Below, one piece after another: positions 27,968-37,621 of a DNA stretch of 64,000 nt. The stretch is taken from positions 50,797-114,796 of the forward strand of contig NZ_JAODTL010000050.1 in NCBI RefSeq assembly GCF_026191375.1. The letters are read 5' to 3'. The notes below the pieces were generated by a model, which did not search any database, had not been told where the DNA came from, and saw only the letters and a list, made by a program, of their open reading frames with translations. A program made the translations under genes and the position numbers. Source of the stretch: Marinomonas pontica (lineage in GTDB: Bacteria; Pseudomonadota; Gammaproteobacteria; Pseudomonadales; Marinomonadaceae). Positions within the stretch are counted from its first letter, which is position 1; each line of letters starts with the position of its first letter.

Positions 27968-28287
27968 TGAGCGATCATTCTTCTGAAGCGCATTCACACG
28001 GTAGCGTGAAGTCATACCTAACAGGGTTTATCTGGTCTGTTATTCTGACTGGTATTCCATTTTGGATGGTCATGACGGAAGCGTTCGATAAAGGTCCAAC
28101 TTACATCACAATCGTTGTATTGGCTGTTATTCAGATCTTTGTTCACTTGAAGTACTTCCTTCATTTGGACTTCTCTGAACAAGGTAAGTTGGACACATAT
28201 TCATTCATCTTTTCTGCTGTGATTATTGTGATGGTTGTCGCGTTGTCCGTATGGATTATCTACGCTTCCAACGCAATGATGATGTAA
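27967..28287 (+). CDS. cyoD: Cytochrome bo3 ubiquinol oxidase subunit IV
   Basis: A 106-residue protein with three helices and the typical SVKSYLTGFIWSVILTGIP start and VQIFVHLKYFLH-like central helix. It is a small assembly subunit of the bo3 oxidase. ATG 27967 shares its A with the cyoC stop codon, so the pair is translationally coupled. Confidence 0.95.
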   Translation: MSDHSSEAHSHGSVKSYLTGFIWSVILTGIPFWMVMTEAFDKGPTYITIVVLAVIQIFVHLKYFLHLDFSEQGKLDTYSFIFSAVIIVMVVALSVWIIYASNAMMM

Positions 28288-28358
28288 GCAGAGTTATTTG
28301 ATGATTATGCGGACTTCTTTCATTATAAATAATGAGTGTCCGATGGGAGCCTATAGCG

Positions 28359-29249
28359 ATGTTTAAGCGTTATCTTCAGGTAACAAAGCCTGGCATCATT
28401 ATGGGCAACCTCATCTCTGTTGCGGGGGGCTTCTTTTTAGCCTCCCGTGGCGAGATTGACTGGATTCTTATGCTGGCGACAGTCGTTGGCTTGTCGTTGG
28501 TGGTTGCTTCTGGCTGTGCCATTAACAACTATGTTGATAGAGATATTGATGCAAAAATGCAGCGCACACGTAACCGCGTGACGGTTAATGGAGAAATGTC
28601 CGGCAAAGCCGCTTTCTTTCATGGTGTTGTATTAGGCGTAATTGGTTTTGCTCTACTGTCGTATTTCACGAACTGGGTTGCTGTGGCTTTTGCCGCCTTC
28701 GGTTATGTGGTCTACGTTGGTTTGTATACATTACACTTCAAGCGCAAATCGGTTTACGGCACGTTTGTAGGCAGCTTGTCGGGTGCGGTTCCTCCTGTTG
28801 TGGGGTATTGTGCTGCTGCAGGCCAGTTTGATGCTGGTGCTGCAATCTTGCTGACAATGTTTTGTATTTGGCAAATGCCACATTCGTACGCGATTGCCAT
28901 CTTTCGCTACAAAGATTACGAAGCGGCAGGGATTCCTGTTTTGCCAGTGTCACAAGGTATCGCAAAAGCAAAACGCCATATTATTCTTCACATCGCCGCT
29001 TTTGCAGTGGTGGCAGCGCTTTTACCGCTGACCGGATATGTGGGAATTGGTTTTATGGTGGTTGCATTAGCTACCAGCCTTTGGTGGTTAGCAATGGCAT
29101 TGCGCGGTTACCGTCCGGGTATTGATCTGAATGGATGGGCACGACAAGTGTTCTTCTTTTCTATTATCACTGTTACGGCATTAAGTGTGACCATGGCGTT
29201 GGATTTTAATGATGTCTCACCAAATTTAGTGGTGTTTAGCGCACATTAA
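28359..29249 (+). CDS. cyoE: Protohaem IX farnesyltransferase (haem o synthase)
   Basis: A 296-residue UbiA-type prenyltransferase with about nine helices. The [15 protein letters not shown] motif supplies the Asp-rich prenyl-diphosphate site. It adds a farnesyl group to haem b to make the haem o needed by CyoB. GGGAG nine bases before ATG 28359 makes this start better than the in-frame ATG 28332. It is the last gene of the cyo operon, and a terminator follows. Confidence 0.95.
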   Translation: MFKRYLQVTKPGIIMGNLISVAGGFFLASRGEIDWILMLATVVGLSLVVASGCAINNYVDRDIDAKMQRTRNRVTVNGEMSGKAAFFHGVVLGVIGFALLSYFTNWVAVAFAAFGYVVYVGLYTLHFKRKSVYGTFVGSLSGAVPPVVGYCAAAGQFDAGAAILLTMFCIWQMPHSYAIAIFRYKDYEAAGIPVLPVSQGIAKAKRHIILHIAAFAVVAALLPLTGYVGIGFMVVALATSLWWLAMALRGYRPGIDLNGWARQVFFFSIITVTALSVTMALDFNDVSPNLVVFSAH

Positions 29250-29261
29250 TTCATGCTTTAC

Positions 29262-29287
29262 AAAACGGGCTTTTAGCCCGTTTTTTA
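29262..29287 (+). terminator. Terminator of the cyo operon
   Basis: AAAACGGGC (29262-29270), loop TTTTA, GCCCGTTTT (29276-29284) and further T. It lies 13 bases after the cyoE stop. Confidence 0.92.
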
Positions 29288-29427
29288 TTTCCTTCCTCTG
29301 TAACTTTCTATTTTCCTCATTATTGGTTATTTTGAAGCCTACTCATTGAGACTGATATTTAAAATATTCCCTGCATTGTGAGGAATACGTTTTGGATCTG
29401 CTTCTACAATCAAAAAGGACGATGTGA

Positions 29428-31086
29428 ATGAAAGCGCTTTTCACCTACATAGCACCCACGTTGGCACTGTTATTATTAGGCAGCAACTCGGTTTATGCTG
29501 TTAATTGCCAAACGTTAGTCACAAAAGCGCCTCAGAACGTAGAAATTAAAACCACCATGATGGGCAGAGACAAGGATGTAAGAAGTCCATATTGTTTGGT
29601 GTCGGGCGTTATGTCACAGCGAATGGGAGTGGGGAGCAAGTTCTATTCGATCCAGTTTGAACTGCGTCTGCCCAACTTTTGGCAAGGCCGTTTTGCTTAT
29701 CAATTTAATGGCGGCAACGATGGCGAAGTCAAACCCGCATTGGGCGCGGTAACTGGGCTAACGGGTCCTCAATATGCCATTAACCAAGGTTTTGCCGTGG
29801 TGTCTAGCAATGGTGGTCATGATGCGTTAGCTAACTCAGAAGCAGGGCTTGCGAGTCCTGTGATGTTTGGCCATGATCCAGAAGCCCGCCGTGATTATGG
29901 CTACAGTGCTGTGGAAAAGTTAAATCCGGTCGCTCGTATGTTGGTTGAAAGCTACTACGAATCCCCAATCAAACATTCCTACGGTCTTGGTCAGTCGAAT
30001 GGTGGCCGCATGGCCATGGTTGCCGCGACTCGTTTCCCTACCATGTTTGACGGTTTGCTGGTTGGTTACCCAGGCTTCAATTTACCGAAAGCCGCGTTGC
30101 AACATGCGTGGGACGTTCAAGCCTTACATCGCGTCAATGACGACATTAGCCAAGCGTTGAGTCAACGAGACTTAGACTTCTTTTCGAATAAAATGCTTGA
30201 GCAATGCGACACCTTAGATGGTATCAGTGATGACATGATCTTTGCGGCCGATGCGTGCCAAAAAGTATTCGAGCCTAAGGCATTGGTGTGCAAAAGTGAC
30301 TTCGACCGCGACTGTTTACCGCTGAATAAAATTGGGGCGCTCATGCGAATGCACATGGGACCTCATAACTCGAAGAACCAAGCCTTGTACACCAGTTGGC
30401 CTTATGACGCTGGCATTCGATCTCAGAACTGGCGCATGTGGAAAATAGAAAGCCCTATTTCAGCATGGAGCAATAAGCCGGTCAGCGTGGTGATGGGCGG
30501 CGCTTCGCTGGCGCACATTTTTACCACACCCTATACCAATGTGTCTGGTGATGTTTACGCATTAGAGAATTACTTACTCAAGTTTGACTTCAATAAAGAC
30601 GCCCCGAAAATTTACGCCACGAATAGCCAATTCAAAGAGTCTGCCATGTCGATAATGACGCCGCCAGACGCCGCTAAGCCGAGGTTAACTCAGTTCAAAC
30701 AACATGGCGGGAAAATGATCATTTTTCACGGTAACAGCGATCCCGTGTTCTCAGTGCAAGACACCATGCGCTGGTATGATTTTTTAGACTTTATGCTGGA
30801 AGGGCGTGCGCCTGAATTTGTGAGATTGTATCGTGTGCCAGGTATGCCACATGGTCAAGGCGGCCCATCTGCGGATCAGTTTGACACCTTGCAGCCATTA
30901 ATAGCATGGGTAGAGCATCGTACCGCTCCTCAGAGTATTGTGGCGGCGACACGCACTGAGAATCCAGACATAACGGCACGAATGGCCGGTTTAACTCGTC
31001 CGCTTTGTCCTTATCCTTCCTATGCGAAATATCGTCAGGGGAGTTTGCAAAAGGCGAGTTCATTTCAATGCGTGATCAGCAAATAA
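29428..31086 (+). CDS. Secreted tannase/feruloyl esterase family hydrolase
   Basis: The 552-residue protein has a signal peptide (cleavage near VYA) and the tannase-family alpha/beta hydrolase fold. The nucleophile Ser190 sits in GLGQSNGGR, the Asp in HGNSDPVFS and the His in PGMPHGQGG. Several Cys residues, including a final one in FQCVISK, probably form disulfides. The family hydrolyses phenolic esters such as feruloyl or galloyl esters, or related substrates like MHET; substrate cannot be told here. An Asp/Thr-rich calcium loop as in fungal enzymes is not obvious. Confidence 0.88.
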   Translation: MKALFTYIAPTLALLLLGSNSVYAVNCQTLVTKAPQNVEIKTTMMGRDKDVRSPYCLVSGVMSQRMGVGSKFYSIQFELRLPNFWQGRFAYQFNGGNDGEVKPALGAVTGLTGPQYAINQGFAVVSSNGGHDALANSEAGLASPVMFGHDPEARRDYGYSAVEKLNPVARMLVESYYESPIKHSYGLGQSNGGRMAMVAATRFPTMFDGLLVGYPGFNLPKAALQHAWDVQALHRVNDDISQALSQRDLDFFSNKMLEQCDTLDGISDDMIFAADACQKVFEPKALVCKSDFDRDCLPLNKIGALMRMHMGPHNSKNQALYTSWPYDAGIRSQNWRMWKIESPISAWSNKPVSVVMGGASLAHIFTTPYTNVSGDVYALENYLLKFDFNKDAPKIYATNSQFKESAMSIMTPPDAAKPRLTQFKQHGGKMIIFHGNSDPVFSVQDTMRWYDFLDFMLEGRAPEFVRLYRVPGMPHGQGGPSADQFDTLQPLIAWVEHRTAPQSIVAATRTENPDITARMAGLTRPLCPYPSYAKYRQGSLQKASSFQCVISK

Positions 31087-31098
31087 TTGGACTACGTC

Positions 31099-31848
31099 TC
31101 AGCGCCCGCCACCCACGTCGATAAAGCCACCCGTGGTGTAGCTGGATTTATCGCTGAGTAACCAGAGTATTGCCTCGGCCACTTCTTCGGGTTTGCCGCC
31201 GCGCTGTAACGGCAGATTCGGGCCTATGCGATCAACGCGTCTCGCTTCGCCACCGTCAGCGTGCATATCGGTATAAATTAAACCGGGTCGGACAACATTA
31301 ACGCGAATGCCGTCACCGGCCACCTCTAGTGCAAACCCCTTGGAAAAAGAGTCTATGGCGCCTTTGGTGGCGGCGTAATCCACATATTCATTGGGAGAGC
31401 CGTATACAGAAGCAAGAGAAGACACATTCACGATGGCGCCGCCTTGACCGCCACAACGGATCGCCATGTCTTGAAAGGCTTCCTGACAGCATTGCATGGT
31501 ACCAAAAACATTGGTTTGAAAGAGTCGTTGCCAGCGTTCTGGCTTGGTGTCCACAAAACGTGTTTGCAGGTCGAGCACGCCAGCGCTGTTGACTAATGCC
31601 GCAATGGGCCCCCAGTTGCGCCGAATCGTGGCAAACAATTCCGCCACTTGCTTCGTGTCGCTTATGTCCGCTTGGATACAGTGGGCAGAACCGCCAGAAG
31701 CAATAATGTCATTGACCACACCCTCCGCCGACGTTGTGTCTCGTCGATAATTGACGACCACCGTATAGCCCTGCTTCGCCGCCAATTTTGCGGTTGCTGC
31801 CCCGATGCCTCTGCTAGCGCCTGTGATTAATAAAATGGGTTGTTTCAT
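31099..31848 (-). CDS. SDR-family oxidoreductase
   Basis: A 249-residue classical short-chain dehydrogenase: TGASRGIG cofactor motif at 9-16, NSAG, the catalytic Ser in VNVSSLASVYG, and YAATK. Substrate unknown; the sequence resembles glucose/ribitol or 3-oxoacyl reductase-like SDRs. ATG 31848 is preferred over GTG 31860. It converges with the tannase-family gene. Confidence 0.9.
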   Translation of the reverse strand: MKQPILLITGASRGIGAATAKLAAKQGYTVVVNYRRDTTSAEGVVNDIIASGGSAHCIQADISDTKQVAELFATIRRNWGPIAALVNSAGVLDLQTRFVDTKPERWQRLFQTNVFGTMQCCQEAFQDMAIRCGGQGGAIVNVSSLASVYGSPNEYVDYAATKGAIDSFSKGFALEVAGDGIRVNVVRPGLIYTDMHADGGEARRVDRIGPNLPLQRGGKPEEVAEAILWLLSDKSSYTTGGFIDVGGGR

Positions 31849-32009
31849 GCTGCTTTCCACTCTTTTTTCTTTAACGATACCCCGCCATCAATGGAAAGGC
31901 TATGGGGAATTCATGGTCACAGATTATGGAGATATTGGTTTTTTATTACGCTGATTAAGGATGTATATGTCACATTGCGTGACCTGGATTGAATATGATA
32001 AGCAAAGTA

Positions 32010-32022
32010 TATAATAATTATA
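32010..32022. promoter_or_regulatory. Candidate MarR operator
   Basis: TATAATAATTATA is a 13-bp palindrome 24 bases before the MarR start, in the expected position for autoregulation. It also resembles a -10 element, and AT-rich palindromes arise by chance. Confidence 0.3.
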
Positions 32023-32045
32023 GGGTATTAATTTTGGTGATATGC

Positions 32046-32471
32046 ATGAAAGCACAAAACATAAGTTTTCTTCTGACAGACATTAAGCGACTGATGCGTC
32101 GGGAATTTTTGAAGAGTGATTTGACGATGACGCCCATGCAAGCGCGAGCGTTGGTTTGCGTTTCTCGCGGTGAAGGTATTCGTCAGGTTGCGTTGGCAGA
32201 AATGCTCGAAATTCAACCGATTACATTGGCGCGTTTGATTGATCAACTGGCAGCGGATGGTTTGGTGGAGCGTCGTGCAGACCCTCAAGACCGTCGTGCT
32301 TATGGTTTGTATTTAACAGAAGAAGCGGGTCCGTGCTTGAAGGAAATTGACACTGAAATAGAGCGTGTTCGCGAAAAAGCCTTTCAGGGCTTAACAGAAG
32401 CGCAAATAAAAGCGGCGGTCGACGCATTAACGATTATGCACACTAATTTATCAACTGATTCGTCAATATAG
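32046..32471 (+). CDS. MarR-family regulator of the adjacent EmrAB-type pump
   Basis: A 141-residue winged-helix protein with the MarR core: TPMQARALVCVSRGEG, the recognition helix QPITLARLIDQL, and the DPQDRRAYGLYLT wing. ATG 32046 is chosen because the conserved part starts there; an upstream frame to 31989 is atypical. It is followed after 24 bases by the emrA-like gene, so it probably represses the pump and releases it on binding a phenolic or drug ligand. Confidence 0.92.
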   Translation: MKAQNISFLLTDIKRLMRREFLKSDLTMTPMQARALVCVSRGEGIRQVALAEMLEIQPITLARLIDQLAADGLVERRADPQDRRAYGLYLTEEAGPCLKEIDTEIERVREKAFQGLTEAQIKAAVDALTIMHTNLSTDSSI

Positions 32472-32495
32472 AATGTATCCGGAGAGTCTCCAGTT

Positions 32496-33560
32496 ATGAG
32501 TGAACAAGAAACAGCCCCATCATTACCAAAGCATGTGGAAAAACGCACAACGCGTCGTGTTTTGCTGGTGGCATTGCCATTGGCGGTGTTAGTCGCATCA
32601 GCCTATGTGTACATGAAAGGTGGACGTTATGTAGAAACCGATAATGCCTACATTCAGTCAGACATGACAACCATCAACGCAGAAGTATCGGGTTCTATTT
32701 CGTCTATAGCGGTGAAAGAAAACCAAAAAGTGGAAAAAGGGCAGCTATTGTTTAGTATCGATTCCACTTCCTTCAAAGTAGCGGAAGCCAAGGCAAAAGC
32801 ACAGCTTCAACAAGTTCGACTGGATCTTTTAGAGCAAAAAGCCGCGTACGAAGAGAAAAAAGCAGAAATTCAATTGGCTGAAAAACAATACGCATTTAAT
32901 CAGCGCGAAGAAAAGCGTCAAGCAAATTTGTTAAAGCAAAAATTCATTTCTGATACGCAATTCGACCAAGCCCAACAAGCGTCTGAAGTGAGTGGGTTAA
33001 ATGTGGCCACGTTGAAGAAAGACTTGTTTCGTCTAAAAGAGGCCTTGGGCGGTGATCCGAGTGCACCATTAGAAGATCACCCAAGTTATCAATCCGCACA
33101 AGCCGCATTGGATCAGGCACGAATCAACTTGTCCCACATTGATGTCAGAGCGCCAGCTTCTGGCGTGGTCGCAAAAGTGCCTAATAATGGTGAGTATGTG
33201 ACAACAGGGTCAACCAGCATGGTGTTGGTTTCGGATGAAAAACATTGGATAGAAGCCAACTTCACCGAAAAAGACTTAGCAAACGTAAAAGCAGGACAAG
33301 AGGTGGATGTGGAAGTGGATGCTTACCCAGGTGTGATGTTATCTGGGAAAGTAGAAAGCATCAGCCCTGCAACGGGTGCGACGTTCTCGGTGATTCCTGC
33401 GGAAAATGCGACCGGAAATTGGGTGAAAATCGCGCAACGACTCACTGTGAAAATTGCGGTCGATGAGAGCCAAACAACGCCTATCTTGCGTACAGGTTTC
33501 AGCACGAATGTCACAATAGACACAGAACACCATAGACGTCTATTTGGCGTGGCTTTGTGA
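32496..33560 (+). CDS. EmrA/HlyD-type membrane fusion protein
   Basis: A 354-residue periplasmic adaptor with one N-terminal membrane helix (about 20-40), a lipoyl half ending YVETDNAYIQSDMTTI, a long coiled coil (about 90-165, QLRLDLLEQKAA-type heptads), and the second lipoyl half (IDVRAPASGVVAKVP). It bridges the MFS pump encoded next to an outer-membrane duct. Its GTG-TGA end lies 11 bases before the pump start. Confidence 0.93.
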   Translation: MSEQETAPSLPKHVEKRTTRRVLLVALPLAVLVASAYVYMKGGRYVETDNAYIQSDMTTINAEVSGSISSIAVKENQKVEKGQLLFSIDSTSFKVAEAKAKAQLQQVRLDLLEQKAAYEEKKAEIQLAEKQYAFNQREEKRQANLLKQKFISDTQFDQAQQASEVSGLNVATLKKDLFRLKEALGGDPSAPLEDHPSYQSAQAALDQARINLSHIDVRAPASGVVAKVPNNGEYVTTGSTSMVLVSDEKHWIEANFTEKDLANVKAGQEVDVEVDAYPGVMLSGKVESISPATGATFSVIPAENATGNWVKIAQRLTVKIAVDESQTTPILRTGFSTNVTIDTEHHRRLFGVAL

Positions 33561-33570
33561 GGCGATAGTT

Positions 33571-35094
33571 ATGGCGGTGACGCAAAGCGTACAACCGAAG
33601 AGCGCGAGTACCAATCGCATTATGATCACGATATCAGTGATGCTAGCGACCATCATGCAAGCACTCGACACGACCATTGCAAACGTAGCATTGCCTCACA
33701 TGAGAGGGGCGATGGGTACCACTCAGGATCAAATCTCTTGGGTACTGACGTCTTACATTGTGGCGGCTGCGATTTGTATGCCATTGACTGGGATATTGTC
33801 TGCAAAGGTCGGCCGTAAACGTGTATTTATGTGGTCGGTGGTGGGCTTTACTGTGTCGTCTATTTTGTGTGGTGCAGCGCAATCTTTGGATCAAATTGTT
33901 TTCTTCCGATTGCTGCAAGGGGTATTTGGCGCGAGCTTGGTGCCGTTGTCTCAATCAGTATTACTTGATACTTATCCTAAAGAAAAACACGGCTCTGCCA
34001 TGGCAATGTGGGGTGTTGGTGTGATGGTTGGGCCAATTTTAGGGCCTTATCTCGGCGGTTTGTTGACAGAATATTATAGCTGGCGCTGGGTGTTCTATAT
34101 CAACGTGCCGTTCGGCATCATTGCGTGGTTAGGTCTAGCGGGCTTTTTAGAAGAGTCGAAACTAGATAAGAAGCGCAGCTTTGATTTATACGGCTTTGTG
34201 TTGTTGGGCATTGCCATTGGCAGTTTGCAAATGATGTTGGATCGAGGGGAATCTCAAAGCTGGTTTGAAAGTTTAGAAGTGATCATCGAAGGCATGTTGG
34301 CTTTTGTCTGTGGTTACATGTTTTTGGTGCATATTTTTACCCATGATCATCCCTTTATTGATCCTAATATGTTCCGCGATCGCAACTTCAGTGTCGGCAT
34401 GGTGTTCATTTTTATCGTCGGGATTATTCTGTTGTCCTCCATGGCGTTATTGCCGCCCTTCATGAGTTCGTTAATGGGGTATCCGGTGGTCGACATTGGC
34501 GCCATTCTCGCACCTAGGGGCTTTGGTACCATGGGAGCAATGATCATTGTTGGCCGCTTGGCAAATAAAGTCGATGCGCGTTACTTCATCACATTGGGTT
34601 TGGTGCTTATTACGGTCTCTATGTGGGAAATGACGTTATTTACGACCGAGGTGACCGCGTGGGACATTATTCGTACCGGTATGGTTCAAGGTGTGGGGTT
34701 GGGCTTTATTTTCGTACCATTGTCGACAATCAGCTTCGCAACGCTGGATCCGAAATACCGCAACGAAGGCACGTCTATGTTTAGCCTTTTAAGAAACATC
34801 GGCAGCAGTATTGGGATTTCGGTGGTGACCACGTATTTGGCGCAGCGTGCTCAAATCAATCATGCGGCGTTTGCTGACTACATCAACCCATTTAACTTGG
34901 GCTTACAACTCTCCCAAGAACACGGTGTGTACAACACGACAACCACGGCGGGGTTGGCGGCGTTGAATCAAGTGGTAACAGGCCAAGCGACGACCTTGGC
35001 GTATCTGCAAGATTTTCGCTTGATGATGTGGGTGACGATTGTGGCCATACCCTTGGTCTTTTTGTTGAAAAGCCCTGCGAAAAAAGCGCGCTGA
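33571..35094 (+). CDS. EmrB/QacA-type DHA2 MFS multidrug transporter
   Basis: A 507-residue protein with 14 membrane segments and DHA2 motifs: LDTTIANVALPHMRG in the first helix, GRKRVFM loop and the GVMVGPILGPYLGG motif C. With the fusion protein upstream it forms a proton-driven export system for hydrophobic compounds. ATG 33571 follows TGAGGCGATAG; the upstream ATG overlapping emrA lacks a ribosome site. A terminator stem begins inside its last codons. Confidence 0.94.
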   Translation: MAVTQSVQPKSASTNRIMITISVMLATIMQALDTTIANVALPHMRGAMGTTQDQISWVLTSYIVAAAICMPLTGILSAKVGRKRVFMWSVVGFTVSSILCGAAQSLDQIVFFRLLQGVFGASLVPLSQSVLLDTYPKEKHGSAMAMWGVGVMVGPILGPYLGGLLTEYYSWRWVFYINVPFGIIAWLGLAGFLEESKLDKKRSFDLYGFVLLGIAIGSLQMMLDRGESQSWFESLEVIIEGMLAFVCGYMFLVHIFTHDHPFIDPNMFRDRNFSVGMVFIFIVGIILLSSMALLPPFMSSLMGYPVVDIGAILAPRGFGTMGAMIIVGRLANKVDARYFITLGLVLITVSMWEMTLFTTEVTAWDIIRTGMVQGVGLGFIFVPLSTISFATLDPKYRNEGTSMFSLLRNIGSSIGISVVTTYLAQRAQINHAAFADYINPFNLGLQLSQEHGVYNTTTTAGLAALNQVVTGQATTLAYLQDFRLMMWVTIVAIPLVFLLKSPAKKAR

Positions 35095-35114
35095 TTTTTC
35101 AGCGCGCTTTTGTG
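35082..35114 (+). terminator. Terminator overlapping the emrB-like stop
   Basis: AAAAGCGCGCTGA (35082-35094) pairs with TCAGCGCGCTTTT (35099-35111). The stop codon TGA is part of the left arm, so the hairpin overlaps the coding end. Confidence 0.9.
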
Positions 35115-35240
35115 TTTTAGAAGCGTGTTTATCGATCAATTCCTTCATTCGCTAGTACTGTCTAGAGCCACACGTTATCATGCGTGACATCCTTATCGAT
35201 TTCTTTGTTTTCGGTGTTATGGGTTTTCTTTGGAGGCGGC

Positions 35241-35849
35241 ATGAGTGTATTAGATCGACATTTCATATTAGGTTATGGCAGCTTAATCAACGGCGAAAGC
35301 CGCGCGAAAACGGGTGAAACAGGCCATGTTTGGCCAGTTAAATTACACGGTTTTGAACGTCATTGGTCAGTGATGTCAGTGGATTATGGAATGAGTTCTG
35401 TGGCCGTGGTTCATGCTCCAGATAAAGCCTGCAATGGCGTGTTAGTCGAAGTTCCTTTTGATCAGTTTGCGTTGTTTGATGAGCGAGAAAAAGGTTATCA
35501 GCGTGCCAAAATCAACGCTGAACAGCTGACCGCTTACCAAGATGACCCCTTACCGACAGGCACGTATTGGGTGTACCACACGGACGATGTGGTTGAACCG
35601 CACCACGATTGCCCGATTGCACTGAGTTACTTGGATGTTATCTTGTCTGGTTGCTTGGAACATGGCGATGCGTTTGCACAAGACTTTCTGGTCTTGACCA
35701 AGGGGTGGTCATCGCCTTTACTCAATGATCGACAAGCGCCCCGATACCCAAGGGTTCAACCCGATCTTTCGACGGCGCGTTTGAATACATTACTCGCGCC
35801 TGTCACCACACTTTCTATTAAAGAGCTATCTGTAACTTATGAATCTTAA
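35241..35849 (+). CDS. Gamma-glutamylcyclotransferase-like protein
   Basis: A 202-residue protein whose N terminus, FILGYGSLI, is the glycine loop of the GGCT/AIG2-like fold; the expected acidic residue may be in DEREKGYQR. Members cyclise gamma-glutamyl peptides to 5-oxoproline, but many bacterial ones are uncharacterised. GGAGG eight bases before ATG 35241 sets the start. It overlaps rsmC by 11 bases, so the two are co-transcribed. Confidence 0.75.
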   Translation: MSVLDRHFILGYGSLINGESRAKTGETGHVWPVKLHGFERHWSVMSVDYGMSSVAVVHAPDKACNGVLVEVPFDQFALFDEREKGYQRAKINAEQLTAYQDDPLPTGTYWVYHTDDVVEPHHDCPIALSYLDVILSGCLEHGDAFAQDFLVLTKGWSSPLLNDRQAPRYPRVQPDLSTARLNTLLAPVTTLSIKELSVTYES

Positions 35850-36900
35850 CTCGACGAGCCAACTACTGGCACGCAACGAAGAGGAACTGGTTGGCAATAT
35901 CTTATTTGCGAACCCTGAAGACACCTACCCACTTGACCTCAGCAGAAAAGCGACAGTGTCGGCATGGTGCCAATCTAAAACGAATTATGACGCCTTGTTG
36001 CGAGTCGGTTTTGCCGATGACAAACTTTTCTTGTCTGAACAATGGTCGTTGGAGAATGGACAAGAGTTTGATCATGTGGTGATTTATCAGCCCAAAGCCA
36101 AAGAGCTGTTGGATTACCTGCTTGCTGCCGTTTTGCCTGTGCTTAAAGATGGTGGTCAAGTCTGGCTGGTGGGCGACAACAAAAGCGGCGTGAAATCGTC
36201 GATGAAACGCCTAGAATCTGGATTAGACGAAGTGGGTAAGGTCGATGGTGCTAAACACTGCTTGCTTTACACTGGCTACAAGCGCCGCCCAGCCAAGCCG
36301 TTTGTGTTTGAAGACTGGATCGTCACATGGAAACAAGACGTGGCAGGACAAAGCCTGACATTGTGTAGTCTTCCTGGTGTATTTGGTCACGGTAAACTCG
36401 ACAAAGGCACTGATATTCTGCTCAATCAATTGAATCAACACCGTTTTATGAGCGATGTGGCCAGCGCCCGACTGCTCGACTTTGGGTGTGGTGACGGCAT
36501 TATCGCCCTTTGGTTACACAATAAAACCGGTGCCAAGATCACCGCATTGGACGACAGCGTGTTAGCGCTGAAAGCCACAGAACTGACCTTCGCAGCGAAC
36601 CAAGTGAGCGACGCCGTTACGGTGTTAGCGTCCAACGGTTTGTCCGAAGTAAAAGGTCGCTTTAACTATGTTGTTACCAACCCGCCGTTTCATACCGGTG
36701 TGAACACGGACTACAGCATAGCGGAAAGCTTCTTTATGACCGTGAAGCAGCACCTTACCTTGAACGGTGAATTGTTTGTGGTGGCCAACGATTTTTTGCG
36801 TTATCCACCAATATTAGACGCGGCATTGGGCACACACACCCGTTTGTACCGTGACAAAGGCTTTGCGATTTATCACGGTCGCCAACCAAAGAAAAAATAA
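35839..36900 (+). CDS. rsmC: 16S rRNA (guanine1207-N2)-methyltransferase
   Basis: The 353-residue protein matches E. coli RsmC in length and in its two methyltransferase-like domains. The C-terminal one has the SAM motif LDFGCGDG near residue 213 and the catalytic NPPFH at 281-285. LPGVFGHGKLDKGT at the domain joint is also typical. It methylates G1207 of 16S rRNA in the 30S subunit. Confidence 0.93.
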   Translation: MNLNSTSQLLARNEEELVGNILFANPEDTYPLDLSRKATVSAWCQSKTNYDALLRVGFADDKLFLSEQWSLENGQEFDHVVIYQPKAKELLDYLLAAVLPVLKDGGQVWLVGDNKSGVKSSMKRLESGLDEVGKVDGAKHCLLYTGYKRRPAKPFVFEDWIVTWKQDVAGQSLTLCSLPGVFGHGKLDKGTDILLNQLNQHRFMSDVASARLLDFGCGDGIIALWLHNKTGAKITALDDSVLALKATELTFAANQVSDAVTVLASNGLSEVKGRFNYVVTNPPFHTGVNTDYSIAESFFMTVKQHLTLNGELFVVANDFLRYPPILDAALGTHTRLYRDKGFAIYHGRQPKKK

Positions 36901-36931
36901 CCGCGTCACTCTCCAATACTAGGAATTTACT

Positions 36932-37390
36932 TTGAACAACAACGATATTTTACGCCGCCTTCGATACACGTTTGATCTAAAGGAGTTAGAGATAGTCGAT
37001 ATCTTTGCTGCGGCGGAGGGCGTTGCGTCACAAGAACAAATCACTGCGTGGCTAAAGAAAGAAGACGATGCCGGTTATGTTGAGATGATTGACGTGGAAA
37101 TGGCGACATTTTTAAACGGTTTCATCAATACCAAGCGCGGCAAACGCGAAGGCCCGCAGCCTGTGCCGGAAAAGCGTTTAACCAACAACGCTGTTTTTAT
37201 GAAGTTGCGCATCGCCTTAAATCTGCAAGCGGAAGAAATCCTCGACATCATGTCGCTAGCGGAATTCAATCTTAGCAAGCACGAACTTAGTTCTTTCTTT
37301 CGCAAACCAGACAACCGTCATTACTGCGAATGCAAAGACCAAATCTTGCGCAACTTCTTGATGGGGTTGCAAAAGCAGTTCAGAGCGTAA
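36932..37390 (+). CDS. DUF1456 (YehS-like) protein
   Basis: A 152-residue soluble protein made of two DUF1456 repeats: residues 4-70 (ILRRLRYTFDL start) and 85-150 (VFMKLRIALNL start), each followed by an EI.DI...AE helix. Function is unknown in all species. The start is TTG 36932 with AGGA eight bases before; no ATG fits. A terminator follows. Confidence 0.85.
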   Translation: MNNNDILRRLRYTFDLKELEIVDIFAAAEGVASQEQITAWLKKEDDAGYVEMIDVEMATFLNGFINTKRGKREGPQPVPEKRLTNNAVFMKLRIALNLQAEEILDIMSLAEFNLSKHELSSFFRKPDNRHYCECKDQILRNFLMGLQKQFRA

Positions 37391-37423
37391 GCAACTGCTT
37401 TTCTCTTTCTCTGTTTTTTCTTA

Positions 37424-37457
37424 AAACCGCGGCCAATTTTGTCCGCGGTTTTTTTGT
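37424..37457 (+). terminator. Terminator after the yehS-like gene
   Basis: AAACCGCGG (37424-37432) and CCGCGGTTT (37443-37451) with a ten-base loop and a T run. Confidence 0.9.
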
Positions 37458-37621
37458 TTTTATTGGTTCTTGCCGTCATTGATTTCTGTCATTTTGTCTT
37501 GGTATTTCCCTCTCCACTCAGTGTACAAAGATTGCACTATATGGCTATTTCACCCTGCTGCACTTTGCGATATTAGCCGCTCATAATAAATATAAATGAC
37601 AAACACAGAGTGGTATCCAAC

